Source: Pseudomonas anguilliseptica (GTDB taxonomy: Bacteria > Pseudomonadota > Gammaproteobacteria > Pseudomonadales > Pseudomonadaceae). From it: DNA of 64,000 nt. Position numbers and translations under genes: made by a program. The DNA is taken from contig NZ_FNSC01000001.1 in assembly GCF_900105355.1 (NCBI RefSeq), forward strand, positions 1,922,001 to 1,986,000, read 5' to 3'. The notes below the pieces were generated by a model, which had not been told where the DNA came from, did not search any database, and was given only the letters and a program-made list of their open reading frames with translations. Positions 26,357 to 34,085 of the stretch are shown here, one piece after another; the stretch's first letter is position 1, and each line of letters starts with the position of its first letter.

Positions 26357-27688
26357 TCAGTTCCTGATCGCCCAGAATTTCATCTCAAGCCCGGAGAACT
26401 CGCCGGACACGTGGAAAGCGAAGCCGCCGGAGCGTTCCAGTTGCGCCAGGTCTTCGGAGCCCAGTTCCAGGGCGAAGTAGGTTTTGCCCGAATGGAAGGG
26501 GATCTGCCGTGGCGCCACGGGCATCGGTTTGACCTTGATCCCCGGCAGGTGCAGGTTGACCAGTTGGCGGATCTGCTCCACTGGGCCGACCTTGAGGTGC
26601 GCCGGCAGGCGGTTACGCAGCTCTTCCGAGTCGCATTGGGCGCTGGCCGCGAGGACGAAGGTGGAGGTGGCGAGCAACTTGTGGTCGTGCAGCGGCGACA
26701 CTTGAATGCCGTACTGACGCTGTTGCAGGAGCATTTCGATAGCGTGCTGCTCCAGTACCATCGACAGCACCTGACGGATTGCATCCATCAACTTGCGGAA
26801 GCTGGTGCCCTGATCGCTGTGCAGGTAACGGCCTTCCAGGCGCGGGCGTTTGATCTCGCTGGAGAAGGTCGCCAGCTCGCCGAGCAGGCCGAGCAACTCG
26901 CGGTAGATCTGCTCCGGGTGCACCTGTTCGATGCCCAGGTAATGACGCAGCACCGGCTCGAAGCGGTTGATCAGTTGCAGCATCATAAAGTCGCCGACTT
27001 CCGCACCGCCGACCTTGCCGGTGGCGCGAATCCGTTCGGCGAGGATGTCGCCACGGTGCGCGAGCATGCTGATCACTTCTTTCAGGCAGCTGAGCAGGTA
27101 GCCGGATGCCTGGAGGTTGACGTAGGTCGGGATGAACTCTGGGTCAATGCTGATCACCCCGTCCGGGGTGGTGTCGAGCACATCGCACAGTTGCAGTTTG
27201 ACGTAGGCCTGGTCGCTCTGGTGTTCACCCAGCAGCAGGCGGAAATCCGGGCGGCCGCAGCTGACCTGACTCGACGCGCTGTCGCCGGCGTTGGAATCGG
27301 CCACTTCTTCATCGAATGCGGTGAAACGTGCCAGTACGTCCTGCTGTTCCGGGCGGCGGCTCTCGATATGGTTGCCGGTGACCAATGGCAGGGCCAGGTA
27401 GACCGGGGTGTTACCGGTATTCGGCGGCACGTCGAGAGCCAGTGGCTCGCGCTCAGCACCGATATCGAACAAGGTGCCATCGGGCAGGATGCCGCTGGCC
27501 TTGCTTACGACCAGCTTGCCCATGTTGAGGAACTGGCGGTCGATCTCCAGCTCGAAAAAGCCCCAGGCGTAGCTGTCGAGCTTCTGCGTGCGGGTTTTCA
27601 GCTGGTAATCGTAGTAACGGTCGTTCTGCTGGAAGTGCTGCGGGCGCAGCAACATGCCTTCCTGCCAGACCACTTTATGCATGGCCAT
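26357..27688 (-). CDS. tssK: Type VI secretion baseplate protein TssK
   Basis: A 443-residue TssK, the trimeric baseplate component that links the TssFG wedge to TssL and TssM. The N-terminus KVVWQEGMLLRPQHFQQNDRYYDYQL is diagnostic of the family. The end (FAFHVSGEFSGLEMKFWAIRN) is the expected C-terminal TssL/M-binding domain. It sits between tssJ and tssL with 2-3 bp gaps. Confidence 0.97.
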   Translation of the reverse strand: MAMHKVVWQEGMLLRPQHFQQNDRYYDYQLKTRTQKLDSYAWGFFELEIDRQFLNMGKLVVSKASGILPDGTLFDIGAEREPLALDVPPNTGNTPVYLALPLVTGNHIESRRPEQQDVLARFTAFDEEVADSNAGDSASSQVSCGRPDFRLLLGEHQSDQAYVKLQLCDVLDTTPDGVISIDPEFIPTYVNLQASGYLLSCLKEVISMLAHRGDILAERIRATGKVGGAEVGDFMMLQLINRFEPVLRHYLGIEQVHPEQIYRELLGLLGELATFSSEIKRPRLEGRYLHSDQGTSFRKLMDAIRQVLSMVLEQHAIEMLLQQRQYGIQVSPLHDHKLLATSTFVLAASAQCDSEELRNRLPAHLKVGPVEQIRQLVNLHLPGIKVKPMPVAPRQIPFHSGKTYFALELGSEDLAQLERSGGFAFHVSGEFSGLEMKFWAIRN

Positions 27689-27691
27689 GGC

Positions 27692-28183
27692 TTAGTCCTC
27701 GTCCTTGTCGGCTTTATCCGGGGCTTGAATGCCTTTGGCATCCAGCGTCAGCACGCTGTAGTTGTGCTCTTTTTCCTGCAACACAATCACTGTGCGCCAG
27801 TTGCTTTCTGGCAGGTCGCGGTAAGCGGCCAATACACCGACATAGCGGCTGCCAGGCTGTACCGAGAGTTTCAGTTTGCGCTGCTCACCAGGACGCAGCT
27901 CCAGCTCTTCGAGCACCACCATGTCCGGCGACAGGGCTTCTTTCGGGCGCTGGTACAGCGAAAAGAAATCGGCTGTTTCAAACGACACAGGGTGCTTCAG
28001 CTCGACCAGTCGCAGGACGATCGGTGAAGGGCGGCCATTGAGGTCCGGATTGAGTTCGTCCCGACCGTTCAGGGTCAGGTCGAGTTTGGTCATGTCCGAA
28101 TAGGGCGACAGTGCGGCGCAGCCTGTCAGGCTGAGCAGGGCGGCCAACAGGGCCAGGGGGAGCAAGCGGTACATGGAAATCAT
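27692..28183 (-). CDS. tssJ: Type VI secretion outer-membrane lipoprotein TssJ
   Basis: A 163-residue lipoprotein with a signal peptide and lipobox LTGC (Cys near residue 22). A transthyretin-like beta-sandwich follows: LDLTLNGRDELNPDLNGRPSPIVLRLVELKHP, then FFSLYQRPKEAL and YVGVLAAYRDLPESNWR. TssJ anchors the TssLM complex to the outer membrane. The start overlaps the tagH stop in an ATGA. The tail is acidic and charged (DKADKDED). Confidence 0.95.
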   Translation of the reverse strand: MISMYRLLPLALLAALLSLTGCAALSPYSDMTKLDLTLNGRDELNPDLNGRPSPIVLRLVELKHPVSFETADFFSLYQRPKEALSPDMVVLEELELRPGEQRKLKLSVQPGSRYVGVLAAYRDLPESNWRTVIVLQEKEHNYSVLTLDAKGIQAPDKADKDED

Positions 28184-29376
28184 CCTTGAACGTCGTTGTT
28201 GAGGGTGGCGATCAGGCGAACCTGCTCTTCATAGGTGCGGGCAAAGTCGCGGGCGAACAGACGGTCGCTCCAGTCGTCGTTCTGCTCCAGCGCGCTGTGC
28301 AGGCGCCGGTAAGCGCGCCAACGGCTGCCCGCAGTGGCGATCAGTGGCTTGCGCCCTTCACGCTCGAAACGCAGGCTCAGTTGCTCAGGCGACAGCTGCT
28401 CGAACATGCCTTTGACGGCCGCGCGGCTGGCCGCCAGCAGCGCCACCTGATGCGCCTGCAGGTCACGGAAGCTGCGGCTGATGGTCTGCTCGGCACTGAG
28501 TTGCCCAGCCTTGCCGCCACGCAACAGCGCGCTCAGCGCTTCACTGCTGTCGGCGGTGTGTTTGAGTGGGTTGTTGCCAGCGCTCTGCACCGTGGTCAGG
28601 GCCAGGCGCAGCTCGTTTTTCAGTTCGCTACGGGTGCGCAGGCTCTGTTGCAGGCTGCCGACGCTCTGCTTGAGCAGCTTGGCGGCATTCAGCGCCAGCG
28701 CTTCGCGGGCGTCATCGTCAAGGTCATCCAGTTTGACCCCGAGTGCTTCGCCGAATTTTTCCCAGAAGCTCAAAGGCAGGCGCACCGGTTCCGGCGCGGG
28801 CTTGGGCGGCGTGATTACTGGCGGTGCAACCAGCTCCGGTACCAGCAGGTTCTCTTCATCGATCTGCGCGTAGTCGCGTTGCTGCGCATGCACGTTGTGC
28901 GGCTGCAGCACGGCCGTCAGGTCATCGGCTTGGGCGTACACACGCTCCTGCTGATCAAGCGCGGTCATCGGGTCAAGATCAAGAAAGGCGTCATCCGGAA
29001 TGATGCTGCCGGCCGGCTGCGCACGGCCGATATCGCCGGCGAATATGGCCGGGTCCTGAATCAGCCGCGCCCGCAGCTCGAAATCACCAAAGCAATACAC
29101 GCTGCCATGTTCGATACGCTGGGCCTCACCCTTGCGCAGACTGGCGCCCGTGTCTTTCAGCTGAATACCGTTGCTGCTGGTATCGGTCAGATAGAAGGAG
29201 CCATTGCGATAGCTCACCTCGGCATGCCGGCTGGACAGCACACGCTTGCGATCGGGAATCACCCAGTCGCATTCCTCCGCCCGACCAATAATGCCGCCGG
29301 CCTGCTTGAAGGTTTTGGTGGTCAATAGACCTGGCACGAACTGCTGTGCACTGACCACATCGAAGACCAGTTCCAT
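28180..29376 (-). CDS. tagH: T6SS FHA domain protein TagH (Fha2-like)
   Basis: A 398-residue protein with an N-terminal forkhead-associated domain (about 1-105). The phosphothreonine-binding signatures are GRAEECDWVIPD, SSRHAEVSYRNG and TDTSSNGIQL. A Pro-rich linker near residues 185-200 leads to a C-terminal T6SS-specific FHA-associated domain (LDDLDDDAREALALNAAKLLKQSVGSLQQSL ... DDWSDRLFARDFARTYEEQVRLI). Such proteins are targets or readers of the T6SS kinase cascade encoded at the other end of this operon. Confidence 0.94.
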   Translation of the reverse strand: MELVFDVVSAQQFVPGLLTTKTFKQAGGIIGRAEECDWVIPDRKRVLSSRHAEVSYRNGSFYLTDTSSNGIQLKDTGASLRKGEAQRIEHGSVYCFGDFELRARLIQDPAIFAGDIGRAQPAGSIIPDDAFLDLDPMTALDQQERVYAQADDLTAVLQPHNVHAQQRDYAQIDEENLLVPELVAPPVITPPKPAPEPVRLPLSFWEKFGEALGVKLDDLDDDAREALALNAAKLLKQSVGSLQQSLRTRSELKNELRLALTTVQSAGNNPLKHTADSSEALSALLRGGKAGQLSAEQTISRSFRDLQAHQVALLAASRAAVKGMFEQLSPEQLSLRFEREGRKPLIATAGSRWRAYRRLHSALEQNDDWSDRLFARDFARTYEEQVRLIATLNNDVQG

Positions 29377-29395
29377 GGTTGTTAACTCCTTGCGG

Positions 29396-29530
29396 TCAGT
29401 TGCCGCGTTTCACTGCTTGCGGTTCGCCCAGGGGGCGGTATTCGTCGTCGCTGAACTTGTAATTGCCGCTGCAGGCGGAGAGGCATAGAGCCAGGGCGAG
29501 CAGGGCGAGGGTGTGGCGGGGTAAGTGCAT
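29396..29530 (-). CDS. Small T6SS-cluster lipoprotein (position of OrfX in H2-type clusters)
   Basis: A 44-residue lipoprotein. The signal peptide MHLPRHTLALLALALCLSAC ends in a lipobox (LSAC, Cys20). Only about 24 mature residues follow (SGNYKFSDDEYRPLGEPQ...). A very strong ribosome site (AGGAGG) lies 8 bp before the ATG. H2-type T6SS clusters have a small gene at this place, just upstream of the FHA gene. Function unknown. Confidence 0.8.
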   Translation of the reverse strand: MHLPRHTLALLALALCLSACSGNYKFSDDEYRPLGEPQAVKRGN

Positions 29531-29865
29531 GCGGATTTCCTCCTTGAAAACGTGAGTGGCAACGGCAGTCACCGTTATAGTGGCGAAGTGATGCACAGGG
29601 GCCGGCATTGGAACGCAAGGTTTGGCCTTGCAAGGTTGACCTGGTTCAAGGAATCGGCGGATGACTGCTTGAAAGTGGGAGCTGTACCCGCAGGGGTTGT
29701 GTTGGCCTTCACTGATGTTCCTTGTGTATTTGCGGGGCATCGACTCACCACCACAGACCGTGTGTTGTTTGCCATTTGCAACTCGCTCTCCCTGCCTGAT
29801 TAAGGCGGGGCAAATGCTTGCGCCCCTGGGATGGATCAGAGGGTCAATATTGAAAGCAACTAGAG
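29531..29865. other. Intergenic region between the lipase gene and the small T6SS lipoprotein gene
   Basis: I see no supported gene in these 335 bp. A short inverted repeat GCAAGG / CCTTGC lies at 29615-29631 with a 5-base loop; no T run follows it on the minus strand, so it is at most a weak terminator for the lipase cassette. A separate promoter for the tagH-tssM operon could lie here, but I could not find a convincing sigma-54 or sigma-70 match. Confidence 0.4.
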
Positions 29866-31995
29866 TCATGCGTATTGGCGGGTACTTGGCCCCGGTATAC
29901 GGGCCAGCTGGGGCGGCTTTCTGTTTTCGTTATGCGCTTGCCAGCGTGCGACCGACTTCTCGAACTCGGGGTGGCTATCAGCCTGGCCATATACTGCGCT
30001 GGACGTGATTGGCTGCCGTGCCAACAGTTCCAGGCGCTGGAGCGTCATACTCAGCTTGTCGATTTCGACTGTTACGTCTTCTTCGATTGCGGCTTTGGCT
30101 TCCTGGTAGTTACGGCGCAGATCCCAGGTTGGGATAGAACGATGACGTGGGTCATTTTTGTATTGCGACCAAGTGACGTTCTTCCACTGGCGTAATTTTT
30201 TGCCGTATATCTGGATCTCCTCGGCGAGCCACTCTTGTTCTCGGTTGGTTAGAGTGCTACCACCGCGCTTGAGGCTTTCCTGCCAGCGCAGCAAGGTGGC
30301 GTGGCACGCCGGGATATAGCCACCGAGCATCGTATGATCCAGGACGGACAGGCTACTGCGTTCGGGCATATCACCTTTCAGGGCCTGGTAGTTGTAGCGG
30401 GCGCAAGTGGCTTGCTCGATACCCGCGCAACCAGGCTTCCAGAGCACAGAAGTTGCCGGCCCATCGGCTTGCGGCAGCGGCATAAAGTGCCATTGCTGGC
30501 CATGATGCTGATAGTTGTCGCCGCTAAAGTTGTATACGCCAGCGAGGAACAGCAGCGCCCCCACGCCGGTGGACCCGCCGATCAAGGCGGCAGCGCCCGG
30601 CCATAGCAAGGTCCCTTTGGTATCCATCCAGGGTGCTGGCACGGTGGGGATCAGGTCGTTATGGTTGACGATGCGGTGGTGGGTCAGCGCGCTAGCGCCT
30701 TTTACAAAGCCCTCGTCGCCGGCGCGTGGAGAGCCATAGGTGTAGAGCAGCACGTCTTCGGACAAATTATTTCTTAGCCATTCGGCCATCAACAAAGCGA
30801 TGGCCCCTCCCAGGCTATGGCCGCAAACCACTATTTTCTGATTGTTCCTGCGGAAAGCGTCCAGATAGGGCACTACAAAATCGCGCACAGCTTTAAAGGA
30901 CTCATGGAAACCATGATGGGCTTGGCCCTCACCCGCCTCATTAGGCACTTGAGTGGCATTCACGTCGCGTACCCAGTCGGCAATTTCCTGAGTGCCACGG
31001 GCAACGATCAATATCATCCGATCATCATGGGTAATAAAGGCCTGGGCCTCACCAAGTGTGCCGCGCAGGATATTTGCAGGCTGATGCAGAAAGTGCACGG
31101 CTTGCGGTGTTCTGCGCTCCTCATTCAAACCGGCAAAGTGCTCATCATCATAGGGCACAATTTCCAGCCGTTTTGAGTAGGGCACTTCCTCGGTCAGCAG
31201 GTGATAGGGGGTTGCGCCGCCAAAGGTATCGGGTTCCGCGCAGTGCGCCAGCGTGGTGTCCAGTACATGGCCGAGGGTGCCGGGAACTGAATAGGGTGGC
31301 TTTGCTTCGCCCTTCGGGTCTTCTTCAAAAGGCAGATTGAACGGGGCATAGGATTGCGTGGCCATCAGGGCAAACTGGTAGGCATCCAGCGTATTGAATT
31401 CTTTGCTGAGGGAAAGCAGCGGCCGATAAGCGCGCAGGGCTTTGACCTCCAGCACATGGTGCTGGCCAGTAAGCAGGGCAACCCCTGTGGCCGCGGGGGC
31501 TTTTTGCTGCACACAGGTTGCAAGATTATCCGCAGGTTTTGGAGCCAAGGTGGCGTCCGGCACAGGTAGGTGGCTGGTAACTGTTACCAGGCTGCTGACC
31601 TCTATCCGGTAGAAGGTGGCTTTTTCTTGTTGGACGCGCTGCTTGGCTTCAAAGGTCTTACCACTCGCATCCCTAGGGCCTCTAGGCGACTTTTCGGCAG
31701 CTACCTGTAAGGCGGTCAAGGGGAGTGGGAAACCTCGGCGCTCCATGAGGTCTTTATACCAAGGATCAGCATCCACATATGGGGCTGTGAAACTCAGCAA
31801 AGCAGGGCCGGCGTAGATGTTATCGATGCGTGCATAGCCTTCTGCATCCAGCGTGCCGGAATGATGTAGGCCTTGGTTGTCGGTCAACTCGTAGGCCAGG
31901 CCTGCATAGGGCTCTCCCTTGCCATGTTCGTCCACTAGACGAAAGCTCAGCCAATTACCCGCTAACGGGCATTGCAAAGTATTGCTTGCACTCAT
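29866..31995 (-). CDS. Putative T6SS lipase effector (class 3 lipase-like alpha/beta hydrolase)
   Basis: A 709-residue protein. The hydrolase core contains the nucleophile elbow VVCGHSLGGAIALL (Ser near residue 394). It is preceded by DRMILIVARGTQEIADWVRD (oxyanion-region pattern of class 3 lipases) and followed by YTYGSPRAGDEGFV and HRIVNHNDLIPTVP, which supply the Asp/His-type surroundings. The N-terminal 170 residues form a separate beta-rich domain (LAYELTDNQGLHHSGTLDAEGYARI). A short hydrophobic stretch (LLWPGAAALIGGSTGVGALLFLAG) follows the core. There is no signal peptide, as expected for T6SS cargo. I chose the ATG at 31995 with AGGGA upstream over a GTG at 32013. Adaptor, VgrG and two lipoprotein genes lie immediately upstream. 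Effector role is inferred from context; base composition is AT-richer than the core T6SS genes. Confidence 0.8.
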   Translation of the reverse strand: MSASNTLQCPLAGNWLSFRLVDEHGKGEPYAGLAYELTDNQGLHHSGTLDAEGYARIDNIYAGPALLSFTAPYVDADPWYKDLMERRGFPLPLTALQVAAEKSPRGPRDASGKTFEAKQRVQQEKATFYRIEVSSLVTVTSHLPVPDATLAPKPADNLATCVQQKAPAATGVALLTGQHHVLEVKALRAYRPLLSLSKEFNTLDAYQFALMATQSYAPFNLPFEEDPKGEAKPPYSVPGTLGHVLDTTLAHCAEPDTFGGATPYHLLTEEVPYSKRLEIVPYDDEHFAGLNEERRTPQAVHFLHQPANILRGTLGEAQAFITHDDRMILIVARGTQEIADWVRDVNATQVPNEAGEGQAHHGFHESFKAVRDFVVPYLDAFRRNNQKIVVCGHSLGGAIALLMAEWLRNNLSEDVLLYTYGSPRAGDEGFVKGASALTHHRIVNHNDLIPTVPAPWMDTKGTLLWPGAAALIGGSTGVGALLFLAGVYNFSGDNYQHHGQQWHFMPLPQADGPATSVLWKPGCAGIEQATCARYNYQALKGDMPERSSLSVLDHTMLGGYIPACHATLLRWQESLKRGGSTLTNREQEWLAEEIQIYGKKLRQWKNVTWSQYKNDPRHRSIPTWDLRRNYQEAKAAIEEDVTVEIDKLSMTLQRLELLARQPITSSAVYGQADSHPEFEKSVARWQAHNENRKPPQLARIPGPSTRQYA

Positions 31996-32866
31996 GGTGT
32001 TTATCCCTGTCACTCGGTGCAGTTCGGGTAGACCGTGCAGGTCTGCCCATTCCTTTTGAAGGTTTTAAACTGGGGGGGGGTGTACATGCTTCTTCAGTAA
32101 TTCTTCCCCAGTTGTTAAGGCAGGGCTTCCAGCCGGCAGGTGTTTTTAGCCAATAACTATGCATGGCAGGCTGTTCTTCTGGGGAAAGACGGAAGCGCAT
32201 ATTGACGGTCTTGCCGGAAAGTTCGTCCCGGTCCAGTGCGGTGCCTACGCCCTGCCGCTTGAAGCGATCATCCGTAACTTGCCACTGTTCATCGGCCCCG
32301 TAGCAGTAAAGAAGCTTCGCAATGCCTCCTTTGCGTGCCAGCGCGTCGCTGATTTGAAAGAACCAGGTACAGAGTCCACGAACTTCCAGGGTACCGTTTG
32401 CCGGAAAGCGCGGTGCTTGCTCCGGGCGCTTGTCGTAGATCTTCAGACCGCCGCCGGAAGGGAACTTGTCGAATACCGGATCAGGGCCGTAGTGTCCCAC
32501 TACCTTGAAATCGACCGAAGCCAGTTGCAATGTGCAACCTACCAGTTTGTAGCTCAGCGGTATTTGTTGCTTGATCTGTTGGGGTTGCGGGTTGCGCTCA
32601 GTTTCGAAGATCGCGAAGTGCTGATTGAGTTCAGTAACTTCTTTGCCAAGCCCATAGCTATAGAAGGTGCGCGTACAGCCTTCGCGTTGAGTGGGGTTGT
32701 AGGTGGCGGTGATTTTTGAAGAAAAATCAGCGGGTAATTCACCCACCAAAGTAAAGTGCTCAAACCCCGGTACTGCCAAGTTTAGTGAGCTGCATGCGCT
32801 GCTACCGACAAGTGCGCTTGTAAGTAGCAAGGTTTTAATCAGTTGCCTTTTCACTAATTGAGTCAT
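31955..32866 (-). CDS. Putative lipoprotein, candidate immunity protein (C-terminus frameshifted at a C9 tract)
   Basis: A 303-residue lipoprotein with signal peptide and lipobox (LVGSSAC, Cys near residue 25) and several Cys in the mature part. I do not recognise the family. As read, the frame runs 41 bp into the lipase gene with a low-quality tail (GRPARSTRTAPSDRD). A run of nine C on the minus strand (32072-32080) precedes this tail. One more C (or two fewer) gives the tail QFKTFKRNGQTCTVYPNCTE with a stop at 32010-32012, ending 14 bp before the lipase ATG, a much more natural arrangement. Envelope location next to a lipase effector suggests immunity. The upstream Met at 32896 is an alternative start. 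Confidence 0.7.
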   Translation of the reverse strand: MTQLVKRQLIKTLLLTSALVGSSACSSLNLAVPGFEHFTLVGELPADFSSKITATYNPTQREGCTRTFYSYGLGKEVTELNQHFAIFETERNPQPQQIKQQIPLSYKLVGCTLQLASVDFKVVGHYGPDPVFDKFPSGGGLKIYDKRPEQAPRFPANGTLEVRGLCTWFFQISDALARKGGIAKLLYCYGADEQWQVTDDRFKRQGVGTALDRDELSGKTVNMRFRLSPEEQPAMHSYWLKTPAGWKPCLNNWGRITEEACTPPPSLKPSKGMGRPARSTRTAPSDRDKHHECKQYFAMPVSG

Positions 32867-32901
32867 ATCTCTCACGCCGTGCAGTCGGGAAAACATAAGT
32901 T

Positions 32902-33186
32902 CTAATTAAAAGCGTCAAAAGGGACTAGCAAGGTATCGATCGAAATGTCGATTGGCAGTGAAGCTAATGTGATTACTGGACATACCACCGTCATCCAGCA
33001 GAATACAGTTGCGCCATTGGCTTCTTTGTTATTGTTATTCAGACCTGGCAACATAAGATTGCCTTGTGTTCCTTTGTAGTAATTACTTTCTATGGCGGTG
33101 TTTTCGGACCTTCCGATAAAAGTTCCGCAAGCCGTCAGACAAAGTAACGTTGCCACTAAGAATCCAGTGCGTATTACAGTGCACAC
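32902..33186 (-). CDS. YceK/YidQ-like small lipoprotein
   Basis: A 94-residue lipoprotein starting at GTG 33186. The signal peptide ends at lipobox CLTAC (Cys20). The mature part has YYKGTQGNLMLPGLNN and the hydrophobic VVCPVITLASLPIDISIDTLLVPFD, a pattern seen in YceK/YidQ (DUF1375) lipoproteins. The start overlaps the end of the adaptor gene by 13 bp, which ties it to the VgrG module. It could be a second immunity factor or an unrelated passenger; function of the family is unknown. Confidence 0.7.
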   Translation of the reverse strand: MCTVIRTGFLVATLLCLTACGTFIGRSENTAIESNYYKGTQGNLMLPGLNNNNKEANGATVFCWMTVVCPVITLASLPIDISIDTLLVPFDAFN

Positions 33187-34085
33187 ACTAATTCCCCTTC
33201 TGAATTTTTATATTGATTGGCGCTTGGCTGCACAACATTTCCGTTGTGTAGAATTTTGCAGGCAGCCAACTCTCGGCTAGTACGTGCGAAGTGCACGTCT
33301 GGGGTTTCGCCATCTAAGGCGGCCCATGCGGAATGATCGATAAGTGCAGGTTCAAGTTGATACTGAAGAAGAAACTGAATGCGTTCCAACGACTGCCACT
33401 GCCATCTTTGGGCTTGCTCAAGTTGTGCGTCCAGCCAGCTGTTCACAGGCTGTGTCTCGGCTAGCTGAGCGGTTGCAGTGCTGTGGTTCTGCCACAACCA
33501 CTGCTCCAGGTTATGCCGCAGAATTTCCTGGGTGACGGCCTCAGGCTCTGCAAGCTCCTGCCAGGGCTTGTCGAATGGAGCTGAGTACAGAGCCGGGTGC
33601 TGGTTATTGAAGGTCTGCCAAGCTTGGCCGTCCCAGCATAGAGCGCTGTTTAATGGCCCCAGCAGCAAGGGACGTTGAGCGTCGCTGAGCTCGGCAAGAT
33701 GGCGGGCGATTACGCGGTTGTCCTGGAAACGGTAGAGCGCGCGTTGCGCTTGCTCATCGAGCAACAGGCGTTCGCGCCAGTGCTGGGCAAGGGCGACTAG
33801 ATCAATGTGGTCTGCGCTGGCCAGCCAGCCCCAGTCGCTCTCAGGTGTATTGAGCAGCGTTTGTACAAATGCGGTATCAGGATTGTGCAGCCGAACGAGC
33901 CAGGGGCCGACATCCGCCATATCGGCGAACTCGGTGCCTTGGTAGAGGTTGACGTAGTCCTGCATCAGGTCCGCGCTGAACAGGGCCTTGATTGGGTCTG
34001 GTTCGGCGAGACGGTCGACGATCAACAGCAGTTCGCGTTGTTGGGCAAGCTGGTCAGCGATCCAGCTTTGAGCGACTTCGATCAT
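33174..34085 (-). CDS. DUF4123 T6SS effector adaptor/chaperone (Tap/TEC type)
   Basis: A 303-residue protein with a DUF4123-type N-terminal half: LLLIVDRLAEPDPIKALFSADLMQDYVNLYQGTEFADMADVGPWLVRL, then SDWGWLASAD and YRFQDNRVIARHL. DUF4123 proteins bind both an effector and the VgrG tip and are needed to load the effector. The start overlaps the vgrG stop in an ATGA, and the lipase gene is two genes downstream, so the lipase is the likely client. The C-terminal half (about 180-303) is less conserved and Gln/Trp-rich. No signal peptide. Confidence 0.85.
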   Translation of the reverse strand: MIEVAQSWIADQLAQQRELLLIVDRLAEPDPIKALFSADLMQDYVNLYQGTEFADMADVGPWLVRLHNPDTAFVQTLLNTPESDWGWLASADHIDLVALAQHWRERLLLDEQAQRALYRFQDNRVIARHLAELSDAQRPLLLGPLNSALCWDGQAWQTFNNQHPALYSAPFDKPWQELAEPEAVTQEILRHNLEQWLWQNHSTATAQLAETQPVNSWLDAQLEQAQRWQWQSLERIQFLLQYQLEPALIDHSAWAALDGETPDVHFARTSRELAACKILHNGNVVQPSANQYKNSEGELVCAL

